Of a stretch of DNA of 10,558 nucleotides, positions 1-6,368 are shown one piece after another. Source of the stretch: an uncultured Lachnospiraceae bacterium (GTDB taxonomy: Bacteria; Bacillota; Clostridia; Lachnospirales; Lachnospiraceae); assembly GCA_905233835.1 (NCBI GenBank), contig CAJOGB010000054.1, positions 1 to 10,558 of the forward strand, written 5' to 3'. The first letter of the stretch is position 1. Each line of letters starts with the position of its first letter. Below the pieces are notes generated by a model, which made no database searches, was not told the origin of the DNA, and was given only the letters and a program-made list of their open reading frames with translations. The position numbers and the translations under genes were made by a program.

Positions 1-1
1 A

Positions 2-223
2 ATCCGTAATGCCGGAAAAACGGTTGGAAAAGATATCGGTGTGGCCGGTGTGGATGATTTTTGGATGGATCGCTATATTGAGGTCCCACTTACGTCTGCG
101 CATTTATACTTCCACGAATGCGGACTCCGTGCCGCAGGACTGTTGTTGGAACAGATGAAGGGCGATATGGCTACACAGCAGATTTGCCTGGACTTTTCCA
201 TTGTAGACAGAGGGTCTTTGTAA
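2..223 (+). CDS. LacI-family transcriptional regulator, C-terminal fragment (5' end outside window)
   Basis: The frame is open from base 2 to a TAA at 221-223 and gives the last 73 residues of the protein. The stretch DIGVAGVDDFWMDRYIEVPL, followed by LTSAHLYFHECGLRAAGLLL, matches the end of the periplasmic-binding-protein-like effector domain of LacI/GalR repressors. There the 'DIGVxGxDD' turn precedes the last strand and a helix carrying 'G..AA.LLLEQM', and the protein closes with a 'R.S'-like tail (here VDRGSL). The helix-turn-helix and most of the ligand-binding domain lie upstream of the window. Family members bind palindromic operators and release them on binding a sugar or nucleoside. 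The kinase-phosphorylase pair starting at 974 on the same strand is a plausible target, but the intervening gene is on the other strand and I saw no clear LacI-type operator. Confidence 0.85.
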   Translation: MRNAGKTVGKDIGVAGVDDFWMDRYIEVPLTSAHLYFHECGLRAAGLLLEQMKGDMATQQICLDFSIVDRGSL

Positions 224-224
224 G

Positions 225-911
225 TTATAATTCGGTGAAGTTGTAAGAGTAGCCTTCGCTGGCTTTTGTACAAAAGCTCAGCATATAGTTTTCGTTTACC
301 CGTTTGGTTGTAAAGAAAAAAGCTTCTTTGTCCCCTCGGTTTGTGATGGGATGGATGGGGTCTGCAAAATCCAACTCTACGGAAGTAAGCATTGCCTTTT
401 CCGGATAGACGCACTTGATAAAACTTTCTTTGCAGGTCCAATAGCGAAGGAAATCCTCTGCGGATGAAACGGCCAAAGCTTCTTTTTCTGTAAAGACATG
501 AGAAGATGTAAGAGGCATGCGGTCGGTTTTTTCCTGGATGTCGATGCCGACTTTGAAATCGGAAATCGCACAGGCGCAAAAGTCTCCGGAATGGGAGAAG
601 GAAAAATCGATACCAACGGCAGCAGCTGATGGATCCATACCGGTTTTTTCCACTAACTTTTTGGCAAAGGGATCGTAAAGAGATGGCTTTGCGGTATCAT
701 AGGAAACCGCTAATTCGGATAAATCAAAGCCAAGATTTTTTAAGCCTTCCCAAAGCATGATTTCACAAAAGGCACCCCGGAGCTTGTCTTTCCATTGCTT
801 TCTGTTTTGCAAAATAGGAAGGCGTGCGGGAGAAACCATTGGAAGAAAGCGGTCTAGATCTGATTCGTTATATTCATTAATATTTTTTAAATAAACATGT
901 ACAAAACCCAT
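225..911 (-). CDS. Sfp-type 4'-phosphopantetheinyl transferase
   Basis: This 228-residue protein is of typical Sfp-type length. It transfers the 4'-phosphopantetheine arm of coenzyme A to a conserved serine of acyl, peptidyl or aryl carrier proteins, in the cytoplasm. The family motifs are in order: FSFSHSG at about 103-109, VGIDIQ at 121-126 and WTCKESFIK at 158-166. D124 and E162 fit the Mg2+-binding acids; the usual Glu two residues after the Asp is Gln (Q126). No polyketide or peptide synthetase lies nearby, so the carrier-protein target is unknown. The ATG at 911 is the only sensible start because the next Met is residue 25, yet no Shine-Dalgarno is seen. An extended -10 ends six bases upstream, suggesting a leaderless or very short-leader mRNA. 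The stop codon is one base from the convergent repressor stop, leaving no room for a terminator. Confidence 0.9.
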   Translation of the reverse strand: MGFVHVYLKNINEYNESDLDRFLPMVSPARLPILQNRKQWKDKLRGAFCEIMLWEGLKNLGFDLSELAVSYDTAKPSLYDPFAKKLVEKTGMDPSAAAVGIDFSFSHSGDFCACAISDFKVGIDIQEKTDRMPLTSSHVFTEKEALAVSSAEDFLRYWTCKESFIKCVYPEKAMLTSVELDFADPIHPITNRGDKEAFFFTTKRVNENYMLSFCTKASEGYSYNFTEL

Positions 912-917
912 GGCATT

Positions 918-923
918 ATTTTA
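918..923 (-). promoter_or_regulatory. Putative extended -10 for the phosphopantetheinyl transferase gene
   Basis: On the minus strand the sequence reads TGTTAAAAT, that is TG-N-TAAAAT, an extended -10. Its end is six bases from the ATG at 911, so transcription would begin on or next to the start codon. No good -35 is present at the usual distance; an extended -10 can function without one. This is a prediction from sequence alone. Confidence 0.35.
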
Positions 924-924
924 A

Positions 925-939
925 CACAGATGTGCTGTG
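925..939. promoter_or_regulatory. 15-bp inverted repeat, possible operator in the divergent intergenic region
   Basis: CACAG-ATGTG-CTGTG is a perfect 5-bp inverted repeat with a 5-base spacer. It lies between the divergent transferase and kinase genes, directly upstream of the putative extended -10 on the minus strand, a position where a bound regulator would hinder or help polymerase. Arms of five bases can arise by chance, so this is tentative. It lacks the central CG typical of LacI-family operators. Confidence 0.25.
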
Positions 940-960
940 GAGGAATAGATTGAAAAAGAA

Positions 961-966
961 AGGAGA
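961..966 (+). promoter_or_regulatory. Ribosome binding site that sets the kinase start at 974
   Basis: AGGAGA stands seven bases before ATG 974. It supports that codon over an in-frame GTG at 932, which has no ribosome binding site and would add 14 residues of non-conserved sequence overlapping the inverted repeat. Confidence 0.75.
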
Positions 967-973
967 TTGCGAG

Positions 974-1741
974 ATGAGCGATTTGAAAAAATATGAAAAT
1001 ATACCACATGGCGATATGCCCGGAGATAAGATTTGCATTGGGGAGGACCATGTAAAAAAGGCAGAATTAATCTTCCCAAAATTGAAGGATGAAATCGTAT
1101 CACTGGAAGAAAAAGGGCAGAAGAAAATCGTGGTATGTGTCTGCGGCGGAAGCGGCGTAGGTAAGTCTGAGATTGCGTCACTTCTTTCTTTTATGATGAC
1201 AGAAGACGGAAGAAAAAGTTATGTATTAAGCGGTGACAATTATCCGCATATAATTCCGAGTGAAAACGATGCGATGCGCGAGAAACGCTACAAAGAAGGT
1301 GGCGAGGAAGCGTTAAAAGCGTACTTGGGTTCACAGGATGAAATTGATTTTGAAAAAGTAGATCAGATTTTAAAGAATTTTAAAGAGGGCGAAAAAACTG
1401 TTTCTTTGAAGCGCATGGGAAGAACTCCGGAAGAGCTGTGGTATGACGATGTGGATTTTTCGGATACCGAAATTGTATTTTTGGAGTGGACTCACGGAAA
1501 CAGCGATCATTTGTCTGAGGTGGATATTCCGGTTCTTTTAAATTCAACACCGGAAGAAACCCTTGCGCATCGTCGCGCGAGAAATCGTGACGGCGCTGTG
1601 GACAGTCCGTTTGTAATGATGGTGCTTAACTTTGAACAGGAAATGTTAAAAGCTCAGGCCCATAAAGCAAAAATCATCGTAAGCAAATCGGGTGAATTGA
1701 TGACCTATGATGAATACAAATCCGTTATGGGATTGCAATAA
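974..1741 (+). CDS. P-loop kinase of uridine kinase/phosphoribulokinase type, substrate unknown
   Basis: This is a 255-residue soluble protein. A Walker A loop GGSGVGKS lies at 58-65 after a hydrophobic strand (KIVVCVCGG). It is followed by SGDNYPH at 86-92, in the place where uridine kinases carry the substrate-binding 'D.FY' segment, by a Walker B-like strand EIVFLEWTHGN at 166-176, and by a basic lid-like stretch HRRARNRDG at 199-207. This order fits the phosphoribulokinase/uridine kinase superfamily, whose members phosphorylate nucleosides, sugars, pantothenate or glycerate. Automatic annotation might call it uridine kinase or adenylylsulfate kinase; neither is supported here. The phosphorylase gene begins 58 bases after its stop on the same strand, suggesting co-transcription and a role in handling a product or substrate of that enzyme. 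The first ~45 residues precede the kinase core and are not recognised. Confidence 0.75.
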   Translation: MSDLKKYENIPHGDMPGDKICIGEDHVKKAELIFPKLKDEIVSLEEKGQKKIVVCVCGGSGVGKSEIASLLSFMMTEDGRKSYVLSGDNYPHIIPSENDAMREKRYKEGGEEALKAYLGSQDEIDFEKVDQILKNFKEGEKTVSLKRMGRTPEELWYDDVDFSDTEIVFLEWTHGNSDHLSEVDIPVLLNSTPEETLAHRRARNRDGAVDSPFVMMVLNFEQEMLKAQAHKAKIIVSKSGELMTYDEYKSVMGLQ

Positions 1742-1759
1742 AAGTAGAAACAGTAAATA

Positions 1760-1780
1760 CGCCGATCGAATCAGCCGGCG
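1760..1780 (+). other. Small GC-rich hairpin between kinase and phosphorylase genes
   Basis: CGCCG at 1760-1764 and CGGCG at 1776-1780 can pair around an 11-base loop, just upstream of the phosphorylase ribosome binding site. Only four T follow, so this is unlikely to be a strong terminator. It might stabilise or mark a processing point in the bicistronic mRNA. Support is weak. Confidence 0.25.
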
Positions 1781-1786
1781 AATTTT

Positions 1787-1791
1787 GGAGG
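1787..1791 (+). promoter_or_regulatory. Ribosome binding site that sets the phosphorylase start at 1800
   Basis: A perfect GGAGG lies eight bases before ATG 1800. The frame is open upstream to an ATG at 1707, but those extra 31 codons overlap the kinase gene and are not family-like, so 1800 is preferred. Confidence 0.85.
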
Positions 1792-1799
1792 ATATACAT

Positions 1800-3284
1800 A
1801 TGAATCGCGGAACAATGCTAAATGCCTACCCTGACAGTATGGGTGGAAAACTTTCCGACATTGTTGAGATTTTGAAAAAAGAAGAATTTAAGGATGCAAT
1901 CCAATCCTTTTATATTTTGCCGAGTATGTTCCATACAGATTTGGACAGAGGCTTTTCTGTACAGGATTATGATTTGGAAGAGTCTTTGGCCACCAGAGAA
2001 GATTTGCAGAATCTTATGGATATGGGCATTGACTTGAAGCTGGATTTTATCTTAAATCATGCATCTGTATTGTCACCACAGTTTCAGGATTTGATCAAAA
2101 ACGGAACGTCTTCCAAGTATGCGGATTTCTTTATTAATTGGAATGCCTTTTGGGAAGGGTGCGGCACTATGACAGAGGAAGGCTATATTCAGCCGGAGGA
2201 GGAACTTATTAAAGATATGTTCTTCCGTAAGCCGGGACTTCCGATTCTGATGCTTGAATTTTCGGACGGAACAAAGGTGCCGTACTGGAATACCTTTTAT
2301 CAAAAGGTTTGGGAAGAAAAAGGCGAAACCAAATACCTCGGACAAATGGATTTGAACATCCGAAGCGAGCTGGTTTGGGAATTTTATGATGAGACATTAA
2401 AGAAGCTTTCTTCCTACGGCGCTGCAATCGTACGTTTGGATGCCTTTGCGTATGCGTCAAAGGAAGTTGGGAAAAAGAATTTCTTTAATGAACCGCAGAC
2501 ATGGGAGATTTTAAAGCGCCTTCAGAAAATCGCAGATAAATATGAGCTTTCGTTTTTGCCGGAGATTCACGCGTCTTACGGTGAAGGCCGCTATGAGCAG
2601 GTTGCAAAGGAAGGCTATATGACCTATGACTTTTTTTTGCCGGGACTAATGATCGACGCACTGGAAAGCGGAGACGGAAGTCATTTAAAGAATTGGGCAG
2701 AGGAAATCTGCACAAAAAAATTTTCTGTGGTAAACATGCTTGGTTGCCACGATGGAATTCCGCTTTTGGATTTAAAGGGACTTCTTCCTGACGAACGAAT
2801 TCAAAACTTAATCGATACTGTTGTTTCCCGCGGCGGTTATGTGAAGGATCTTCACGGAGCAAAGAATGTGTATTATCAGGTGAATGCGACCTATTATTCT
2901 GCCCTTGGGGAAGATGATAAAAAGATGCTTCTTGCTCGTGCCATTCAGATGTTTATGCCGGGTAAGCCACAGGTTTGGTATTTGGATTTGTTTGCAGGTG
3001 TAAACGATCACGAGGCAGTAAAGCGTGCAGGCGAAGGTGGCCATAAAGAAATCAACCGTACAAACCTTTCTTTGACTGAGGTAAATGAACGTCTAAAGAA
3101 GCCGGTGGTTCAAAAACAGTTGGAGCTTATGCGACTTCGAAATACACATCCTGCGTTTTCTGAGGATGCGACGATGGATTTTGCGTCAAATGGAAAGAAC
3201 ATTGAAATTACCTGGGCCGGTAAGCAGGCGTCTGTAACGTTAAAAGCAAACCTCAAAACCTACGATTATGAGGTGGTTTTGTAG
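1800..3284 (+). CDS. GH13_18 sucrose phosphorylase-like enzyme (sucrose or related alpha-glucoside phosphorylase)
   Basis: This 494-residue cytoplasmic enzyme has the length of GH13 subfamily 18 phosphorylases. These reversibly split an alpha-glucoside with phosphate to glucose 1-phosphate plus the acceptor, saving one ATP over hydrolysis. The N-terminal TMLNAYPDSMGG corresponds to 'LITYADSLG' of GtfA. ILNHAS (84-89) holds the conserved His. The predicted nucleophile is D214 (IVRLDAFAYASKEVG), the acid/base E255 (LPEIHASY) and the transition-state Asp D318 (GCHDGIPLLD). QVNATYYSALG (360-370), AGVNDHEAV and HKEINR are further family segments. It differs from classical sucrose phosphorylases in a roughly ten-residue insertion after YWNTF (about 170-182), in GCHDGIP for DTHDGI, and in the HKEINRTN loop. 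The acceptor (fructose, fructose 6-phosphate, glycerate or other) is therefore not settled; HDGIP and AGVND recall sucrose 6'-phosphate phosphorylases. It is probably co-transcribed with the kinase upstream. Confidence 0.88.
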   Translation: MNRGTMLNAYPDSMGGKLSDIVEILKKEEFKDAIQSFYILPSMFHTDLDRGFSVQDYDLEESLATREDLQNLMDMGIDLKLDFILNHASVLSPQFQDLIKNGTSSKYADFFINWNAFWEGCGTMTEEGYIQPEEELIKDMFFRKPGLPILMLEFSDGTKVPYWNTFYQKVWEEKGETKYLGQMDLNIRSELVWEFYDETLKKLSSYGAAIVRLDAFAYASKEVGKKNFFNEPQTWEILKRLQKIADKYELSFLPEIHASYGEGRYEQVAKEGYMTYDFFLPGLMIDALESGDGSHLKNWAEEICTKKFSVVNMLGCHDGIPLLDLKGLLPDERIQNLIDTVVSRGGYVKDLHGAKNVYYQVNATYYSALGEDDKKMLLARAIQMFMPGKPQVWYLDLFAGVNDHEAVKRAGEGGHKEINRTNLSLTEVNERLKKPVVQKQLELMRLRNTHPAFSEDATMDFASNGKNIEITWAGKQASVTLKANLKTYDYEVVL

Positions 3285-3289
3285 ATAAC

Positions 3290-3318
3290 TTGTCTCCGGA
3301 ATAAGTCTGATGTATAAT
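3290..3318 (+). promoter_or_regulatory. Promoter for murA
   Basis: TTGTCT (3290-3295), a 17-base spacer and a perfect TATAAT (3313-3318) form a housekeeping-type promoter. It would start transcription near 3325 and leave a leader of about 30 bases before ATG 3355. It makes murA at least partly independent of the sugar genes upstream, and rules out the in-frame ATG at 3310, which lies just before the -10. Confidence 0.7.
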
Positions 3319-3354
3319 ACAACGGAATATGTGTATGGTACAACGAGGTACGAA

Positions 3355-4653
3355 ATGGAGCAGTTTGTTATCAAAGGCGGAAAGCCGTTAAATGGAGCTG
3401 TAGAAATCGGCGGTGCAAAGAATGCCGCTTTGGCGATTATTGCTGCAGCAATCATGACGGATAACGATGTGAAGATTGAGAATCTTCCGGACGTAAAAGA
3501 CGTAAACGTTATGCTTGACGCCATTATGGATATTGGTGCGAAGGTGGAGCGAATCGATCGCCACACCGTAATTATCAATGGTTCGACCATTGGTGGATTC
3601 AGCATCGACTATGATTATATTAAAAAGATTCGTGCATCCTATTATTTGTTGGGTGCATTATTGGGAAAATACAAAAAGGCAGAGGTGGCTCTTCCGGGAG
3701 GATGTGCCATCGGCGCTCGCCCCATCGATTTGCATTTAAAGGGATTTAGAGCACTGGGCGCAACCGTGGATACCAAGTATGGACTTGTATCTGCAGATGC
3801 GGAGGCATTGATTGGAAGTCATATTTATATGGATAAGGTTTCCGTCGGAGCTACCATCAACATTATGATGACAGCATCCCTTGCAGAAGGAAAGACCATC
3901 ATCGAAAATGCTGCAAAAGAGCCGCATGTTGTTGATGTTGCCAATTTCTTAAACAGCATGGGTGCCAACATTCGTGGTGCAGGTACCGATGTGATTCGTG
4001 TGGTTGGTGTGGAGCGTCTTCACGGAACGGAATATTCCGTTATTCCGGATCAGATTGAAGCCGGTACATTTATGTGTGCGGCAGCAGCGACTCACGGTGA
4101 TATTTTAATTAAAAATGTAATCCCCAAGCATTTGGAAGCTACCTCAGCGAAACTTATGGATGCAGGATGTAAAATCTTTGAATACGATGATGCCATTCGT
4201 GTGTTTGCTACGGATATCGAATTACAGCGTACATCCGTAACCACGTTACCTTATCCGGGATTTCCTACGGACATGCAGCCTCAGATGGCGGCGGTTTTGG
4301 GATTGGCAAAGGGAACTTCCACGGTAACGGAATCCATCTTTGAAAATCGCTTCAAATATGTAAACGAACTTACCCGTATGGGTGCCCAGATTCAGGTGGA
4401 AAGTAACATCGCCATTATTACCGGTGTTGAAAAATATGCAGGAGCTCGTGTGGCAGCACCGGATCTTCGCGCCGGAGCGGCATTGGTTGTTGCAGGACTT
4501 TCCGCAGAAGACGGCGTAACGGTGGTAGATGATATCCACTACATCCTCCGCGGATATGAAGACTTTGATAAGAAACTTCAGAAGTTGGGCGCGGACATCG
4601 AACTGGTGGACAACGAACGAGATATTCGGAAATTTATACTTAGAGTTTCATAG
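3355..4653 (+). CDS. murA: UDP-N-acetylglucosamine 1-carboxyvinyltransferase MurA
   Basis: This 432-residue protein catalyses the first committed step of peptidoglycan synthesis in the cytoplasm, moving enolpyruvate from phosphoenolpyruvate to UDP-GlcNAc. GGAKNAAL (19-26) carries the substrate-binding Lys22-Asn23. LPGGCAIGARPIDLHLKGF contains the active-site Cys117, the residue attacked by fosfomycin, so the enzyme is of the sensitive Cys type rather than the resistant Asp type. YPGFPTDMQPQ (300-310) holds the catalytic Asp306, and DLRAGAALVVAGL (370-382) is the conserved C-terminal Arg segment. The start at 3355 is preceded by GAGG at 3345-3348 and fits the promoter; an in-frame ATG at 3310 would add 15 unconserved residues. 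It is complete and intact. Firmicutes often carry two MurA paralogues; which one this is cannot be told here. Confidence 0.97.
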   Translation: MEQFVIKGGKPLNGAVEIGGAKNAALAIIAAAIMTDNDVKIENLPDVKDVNVMLDAIMDIGAKVERIDRHTVIINGSTIGGFSIDYDYIKKIRASYYLLGALLGKYKKAEVALPGGCAIGARPIDLHLKGFRALGATVDTKYGLVSADAEALIGSHIYMDKVSVGATINIMMTASLAEGKTIIENAAKEPHVVDVANFLNSMGANIRGAGTDVIRVVGVERLHGTEYSVIPDQIEAGTFMCAAAATHGDILIKNVIPKHLEATSAKLMDAGCKIFEYDDAIRVFATDIELQRTSVTTLPYPGFPTDMQPQMAAVLGLAKGTSTVTESIFENRFKYVNELTRMGAQIQVESNIAIITGVEKYAGARVAAPDLRAGAALVVAGLSAEDGVTVVDDIHYILRGYEDFDKKLQKLGADIELVDNERDIRKFILRVS

Positions 4654-4694
4654 ATTAGAAAAAACGTAGAATTTTTTATTAGAGAAGATTATAT

Positions 4695-4765
4695 AAAAAA
4701 TCTCAAATGTTTTTCATGTAGCGTGCTTCTTTGGCACGCGATGAAAAAGCATTTGAGATTTTTTT
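4695..4765. terminator. Bidirectional intrinsic terminator between murA and the HD-GYP gene
   Basis: The left arm (A-run 4695-4700, TCTCAAATG, TTTTTCAT, GCGTGC) pairs with the right arm (GCACGC, ATGAAAAAG, CATTTGAGA, T-run 4759-4765). The stem is about 30 bp with one bulged base and a small internal loop below the GCGTGC/GCACGC tip. A T-run follows the stem on the plus strand, and the A-run before it gives a U-run on the minus strand, so it can end both convergent transcripts. Confidence 0.9.
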
Positions 4766-4776
4766 AGTCATATAAC

Positions 4777-5997
4777 TTACAAAATAGATACGATATGAAT
4801 GTCGCGGTGTTCCACTAGATCTACCAGTGACTTGTCCGGTAATTCCACAATCGGCATGGATAAGTGATGCTTATGTGTGTAGATAACACGTCCGCGGCGT
4901 CCGTCACTTAAAAGTACAAGGCTGTTCTGATATGCCTCCGCCATCTTTTTTAAGAAGGTTAAGATGTAGCCGGTGCGATACTTTGATAATCCGTCTCGCT
5001 CGAATGCGGCGATAACTTCAAAAGGTGACATGGCACTTCGGTAAACACGGGTAGCTGTCATGGCGTCATACACATCGGCGATGGCAACGATGGCTGCAAA
5101 GTCATCAATTTCATCATCGTCAAGCCCTCTGGGATATCCGGTCCCGTCGCTTCGTTCGTGATGCTGCAGTGCGGCATTTAAATATCTGGAATCCATTTCC
5201 GGACACTGCTTTAACATCTTTCGTCCGTCCAACGGATGCTTTTTAATTAAATCAAATTCTTCGTCCGTTAGCTTTCCGGCCTTATTTAAAATCTCAGGCG
5301 GAACGTTACATTTTCCGATGTCGTGTAACAAACCTGCCAAGGTCAAATCATCCAAATCGTCGTGACCCATCTTAAGCCACTTCCCGATGGCGCGGGATAC
5401 CAGTGCCACGTTTACGGAATGAGCATAGACGCTGTCGTCATTTCCCTGCATGTTCTGGATATAGGTTAAGATGTCCAGAGAAGTCTTTCCGCTAAATAAA
5501 GGTTCCAATGCATCGATTAGAGCGCGACGGGAATAGTTTTTTCCGTCGTGTTCGATGATATCGATAAAGGTCTGCTCTAATGTGACGAGAGCTTTTGAAT
5601 AACCGATCTGGAAATCCTGATATTCAGGAGCCGCTTTCAAACGGTTGGAATAAGAGATGGTTTCGTTGGGACGTTCCGCTTTTTTTGGAGGCGGTGTAGG
5701 AGCCGGCTTTTCCTCTTTTTCTTCCTCCTCTTTTGCCTCTTCCACCAATTCGGAAATTTGAGCATCCGGCGAGGAGACTGATATTAATGCCGCCAGTTCC
5801 GGATCCAATTCCGAAAGTTCTACCGATTCGCTTTCTTCTATGGCTACGGATTCAAATCCGTAAAACTTTAATCGTTTAATCAGTGGGTCGGAAAGAACGC
5901 TTCCTGCCTTTGCCACTTCATTTCCGGCTTTTGTGACAATGTCTTTTGCGACAATGTCGCCGGGTGAAAGATTTTCAATTTTAACATTAATGACCAT
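4777..5997 (-). CDS. HD-GYP domain protein, probable cyclic di-GMP phosphodiesterase
   Basis: This is a 406-residue protein without signal peptide or membrane segment. Residues 1-60 (KIENLSPGDIVAKDI, then RLKFYGFESVAI) form the small N-terminal beta domain often found before clostridial HD-GYP domains. A linker at about 85-108 is acidic then proline/lysine rich (EEEKEEKPAPTPPPKK). The HD-GYP domain (about 140-350) has the metal and signature residues: H193, HDIGK with H225-D226, H254, HHERSDGTGYP at 279-289 and D308 in IADVYDAMTA. Such domains hydrolyse c-di-GMP, or sometimes cGAMP, at a two- or three-iron site. The tail (360-406) is a further small beta region. No GGDEF domain or receiver is attached, so the input signal is unknown. 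The start is preceded by GGGG at a suitable distance and a promoter at 6030-6059. Confidence 0.92.
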   Translation of the reverse strand: MVINVKIENLSPGDIVAKDIVTKAGNEVAKAGSVLSDPLIKRLKFYGFESVAIEESESVELSELDPELAALISVSSPDAQISELVEEAKEEEEKEEKPAPTPPPKKAERPNETISYSNRLKAAPEYQDFQIGYSKALVTLEQTFIDIIEHDGKNYSRRALIDALEPLFSGKTSLDILTYIQNMQGNDDSVYAHSVNVALVSRAIGKWLKMGHDDLDDLTLAGLLHDIGKCNVPPEILNKAGKLTDEEFDLIKKHPLDGRKMLKQCPEMDSRYLNAALQHHERSDGTGYPRGLDDDEIDDFAAIVAIADVYDAMTATRVYRSAMSPFEVIAAFERDGLSKYRTGYILTFLKKMAEAYQNSLVLLSDGRRGRVIYTHKHHLSMPIVELPDKSLVDLVEHRDIHIVSIL

Positions 5998-6029
5998 GGT
6001 CTATTTCCCCAATCCTTAAAACTACACCT

Positions 6030-6059
6030 ATTATATAAGGAAAAGGATTCCTAATGCAA
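6030..6059 (-). promoter_or_regulatory. Putative promoter for the HD-GYP gene
   Basis: Reading the minus strand, TTGCAT (6054-6059), an 18-base spacer and a perfect TATAAT (6030-6035) would start transcription near 6023, some 26 bases before the ATG at 5997. The -35 is weak (three of six). It lies back to back with the metK promoter at 6111-6139. Confidence 0.5.
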
Positions 6060-6110
6060 TCGTTTCCGTAGACATTTTTTCTTATTTGTATGAATCTAAA
6101 GGTGGGGTTA

Positions 6111-6139
6111 TTGACAAAGGAAATTCTATCGGTTAAATT
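6111..6139 (+). promoter_or_regulatory. Promoter for the SAM riboswitch-metK unit
   Basis: A consensus TTGACA (6111-6116) is followed after 17 bases by TAAATT (6134-6139, four of six). The transcript would begin near 6146, about 40 bases before the riboswitch aptamer, giving a leader of some 220 bases. Confidence 0.75.
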
Positions 6140-6183
6140 ACCTTATGACGTTAAGTCTGAGAAATAAAATTTCATATAGATGT

Positions 6184-6287
6184 TCTCTTATTCAGAGTGG
6201 TGGAGGTACATAGGACCGATGAAACCACGGCAACCCCATTTTTGGAAGGTGCCCACCTGAGCGAACTTGTCATCGAACAATAAGGGA
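6184..6287 (+). ncRNA. SAM-I (S-box) riboswitch aptamer
   Basis: The conserved core is plain: GTGGTGGAGG, then GGACCGATGAAACCACGG, CAACCCC, and GGTGCC followed by the closing strand. P1 is TCTCTTATT (6184-6192) with AATAAGGGA (6279-6287), including a G-U pair. P2 closes GTGG with CCAC around the kink-turn sequence GGAGG...CGATGA. P3 is the CCCCATTTTTGG...GGT hairpin. It binds S-adenosylmethionine; when SAM is high P1 forms and the downstream terminator folds, shutting off SAM synthetase. The 3' strand of P1 and bases just after it (AAGGGATT, 6282-6289) can instead pair with AATCCGCTT (6307-6315, one bulged G), which disrupts the terminator. This is the expected transcriptional OFF switch. Confidence 0.93.
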
Positions 6288-6306
6288 TTTTAAGTCTTAG
6301 ACGAAG

Positions 6307-6330
6307 AATCCGCTTGAAGCGGATTTTTTT
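6307..6330 (+). terminator. Riboswitch-controlled intrinsic terminator before metK
   Basis: AATCCGCTT and AAGCGGATT face each other around a tiny loop and run into seven T (6324-6330). The 5' arm is the same segment that pairs with the P1 3' strand in the antiterminator, so SAM binding decides between the two folds. Confidence 0.92.
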
Positions 6331-6368
6331 ATTATTAGGAAATGGCCCTTGGCCGGAAAGGAACTAAA

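Noticed and set aside
73..579. 168-codon open frame on the minus strand overlapping the transferase gene
   Set aside because: It is rich in Arg, His and Ser with no recognisable domain, and lies out of frame over a clear Sfp-type gene; treated as a shadow frame.
932..973. GTG start at 932 for the kinase
   Set aside because: No ribosome binding site, and it overlaps the inverted repeat. ATG 974 has AGGAGA at the right distance.
2485..2862. 125-codon minus-strand frame inside the GH13 gene
   Set aside because: Basic, low-homology product antisense to conserved catalytic segments; no ribosome binding site was evident.
3310..3354. Earlier ATG for murA at 3310
   Set aside because: It lies just before the TATAAT at 3313-3318, so it would be upstream of the transcription start, and the added residues are not MurA-like.
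6000..6110. Possible small gene or RNA between the HD-GYP start and the metK promoter
   Set aside because: Accounted for by back-to-back promoters and a short AT-rich spacer; no hairpin with T-run or credible short frame was seen.
6344..6354. GGCC-CTT-GGCC mini inverted repeat before the metK ribosome binding site
   Set aside because: Very short, with a three-base loop and no clear role; likely chance.
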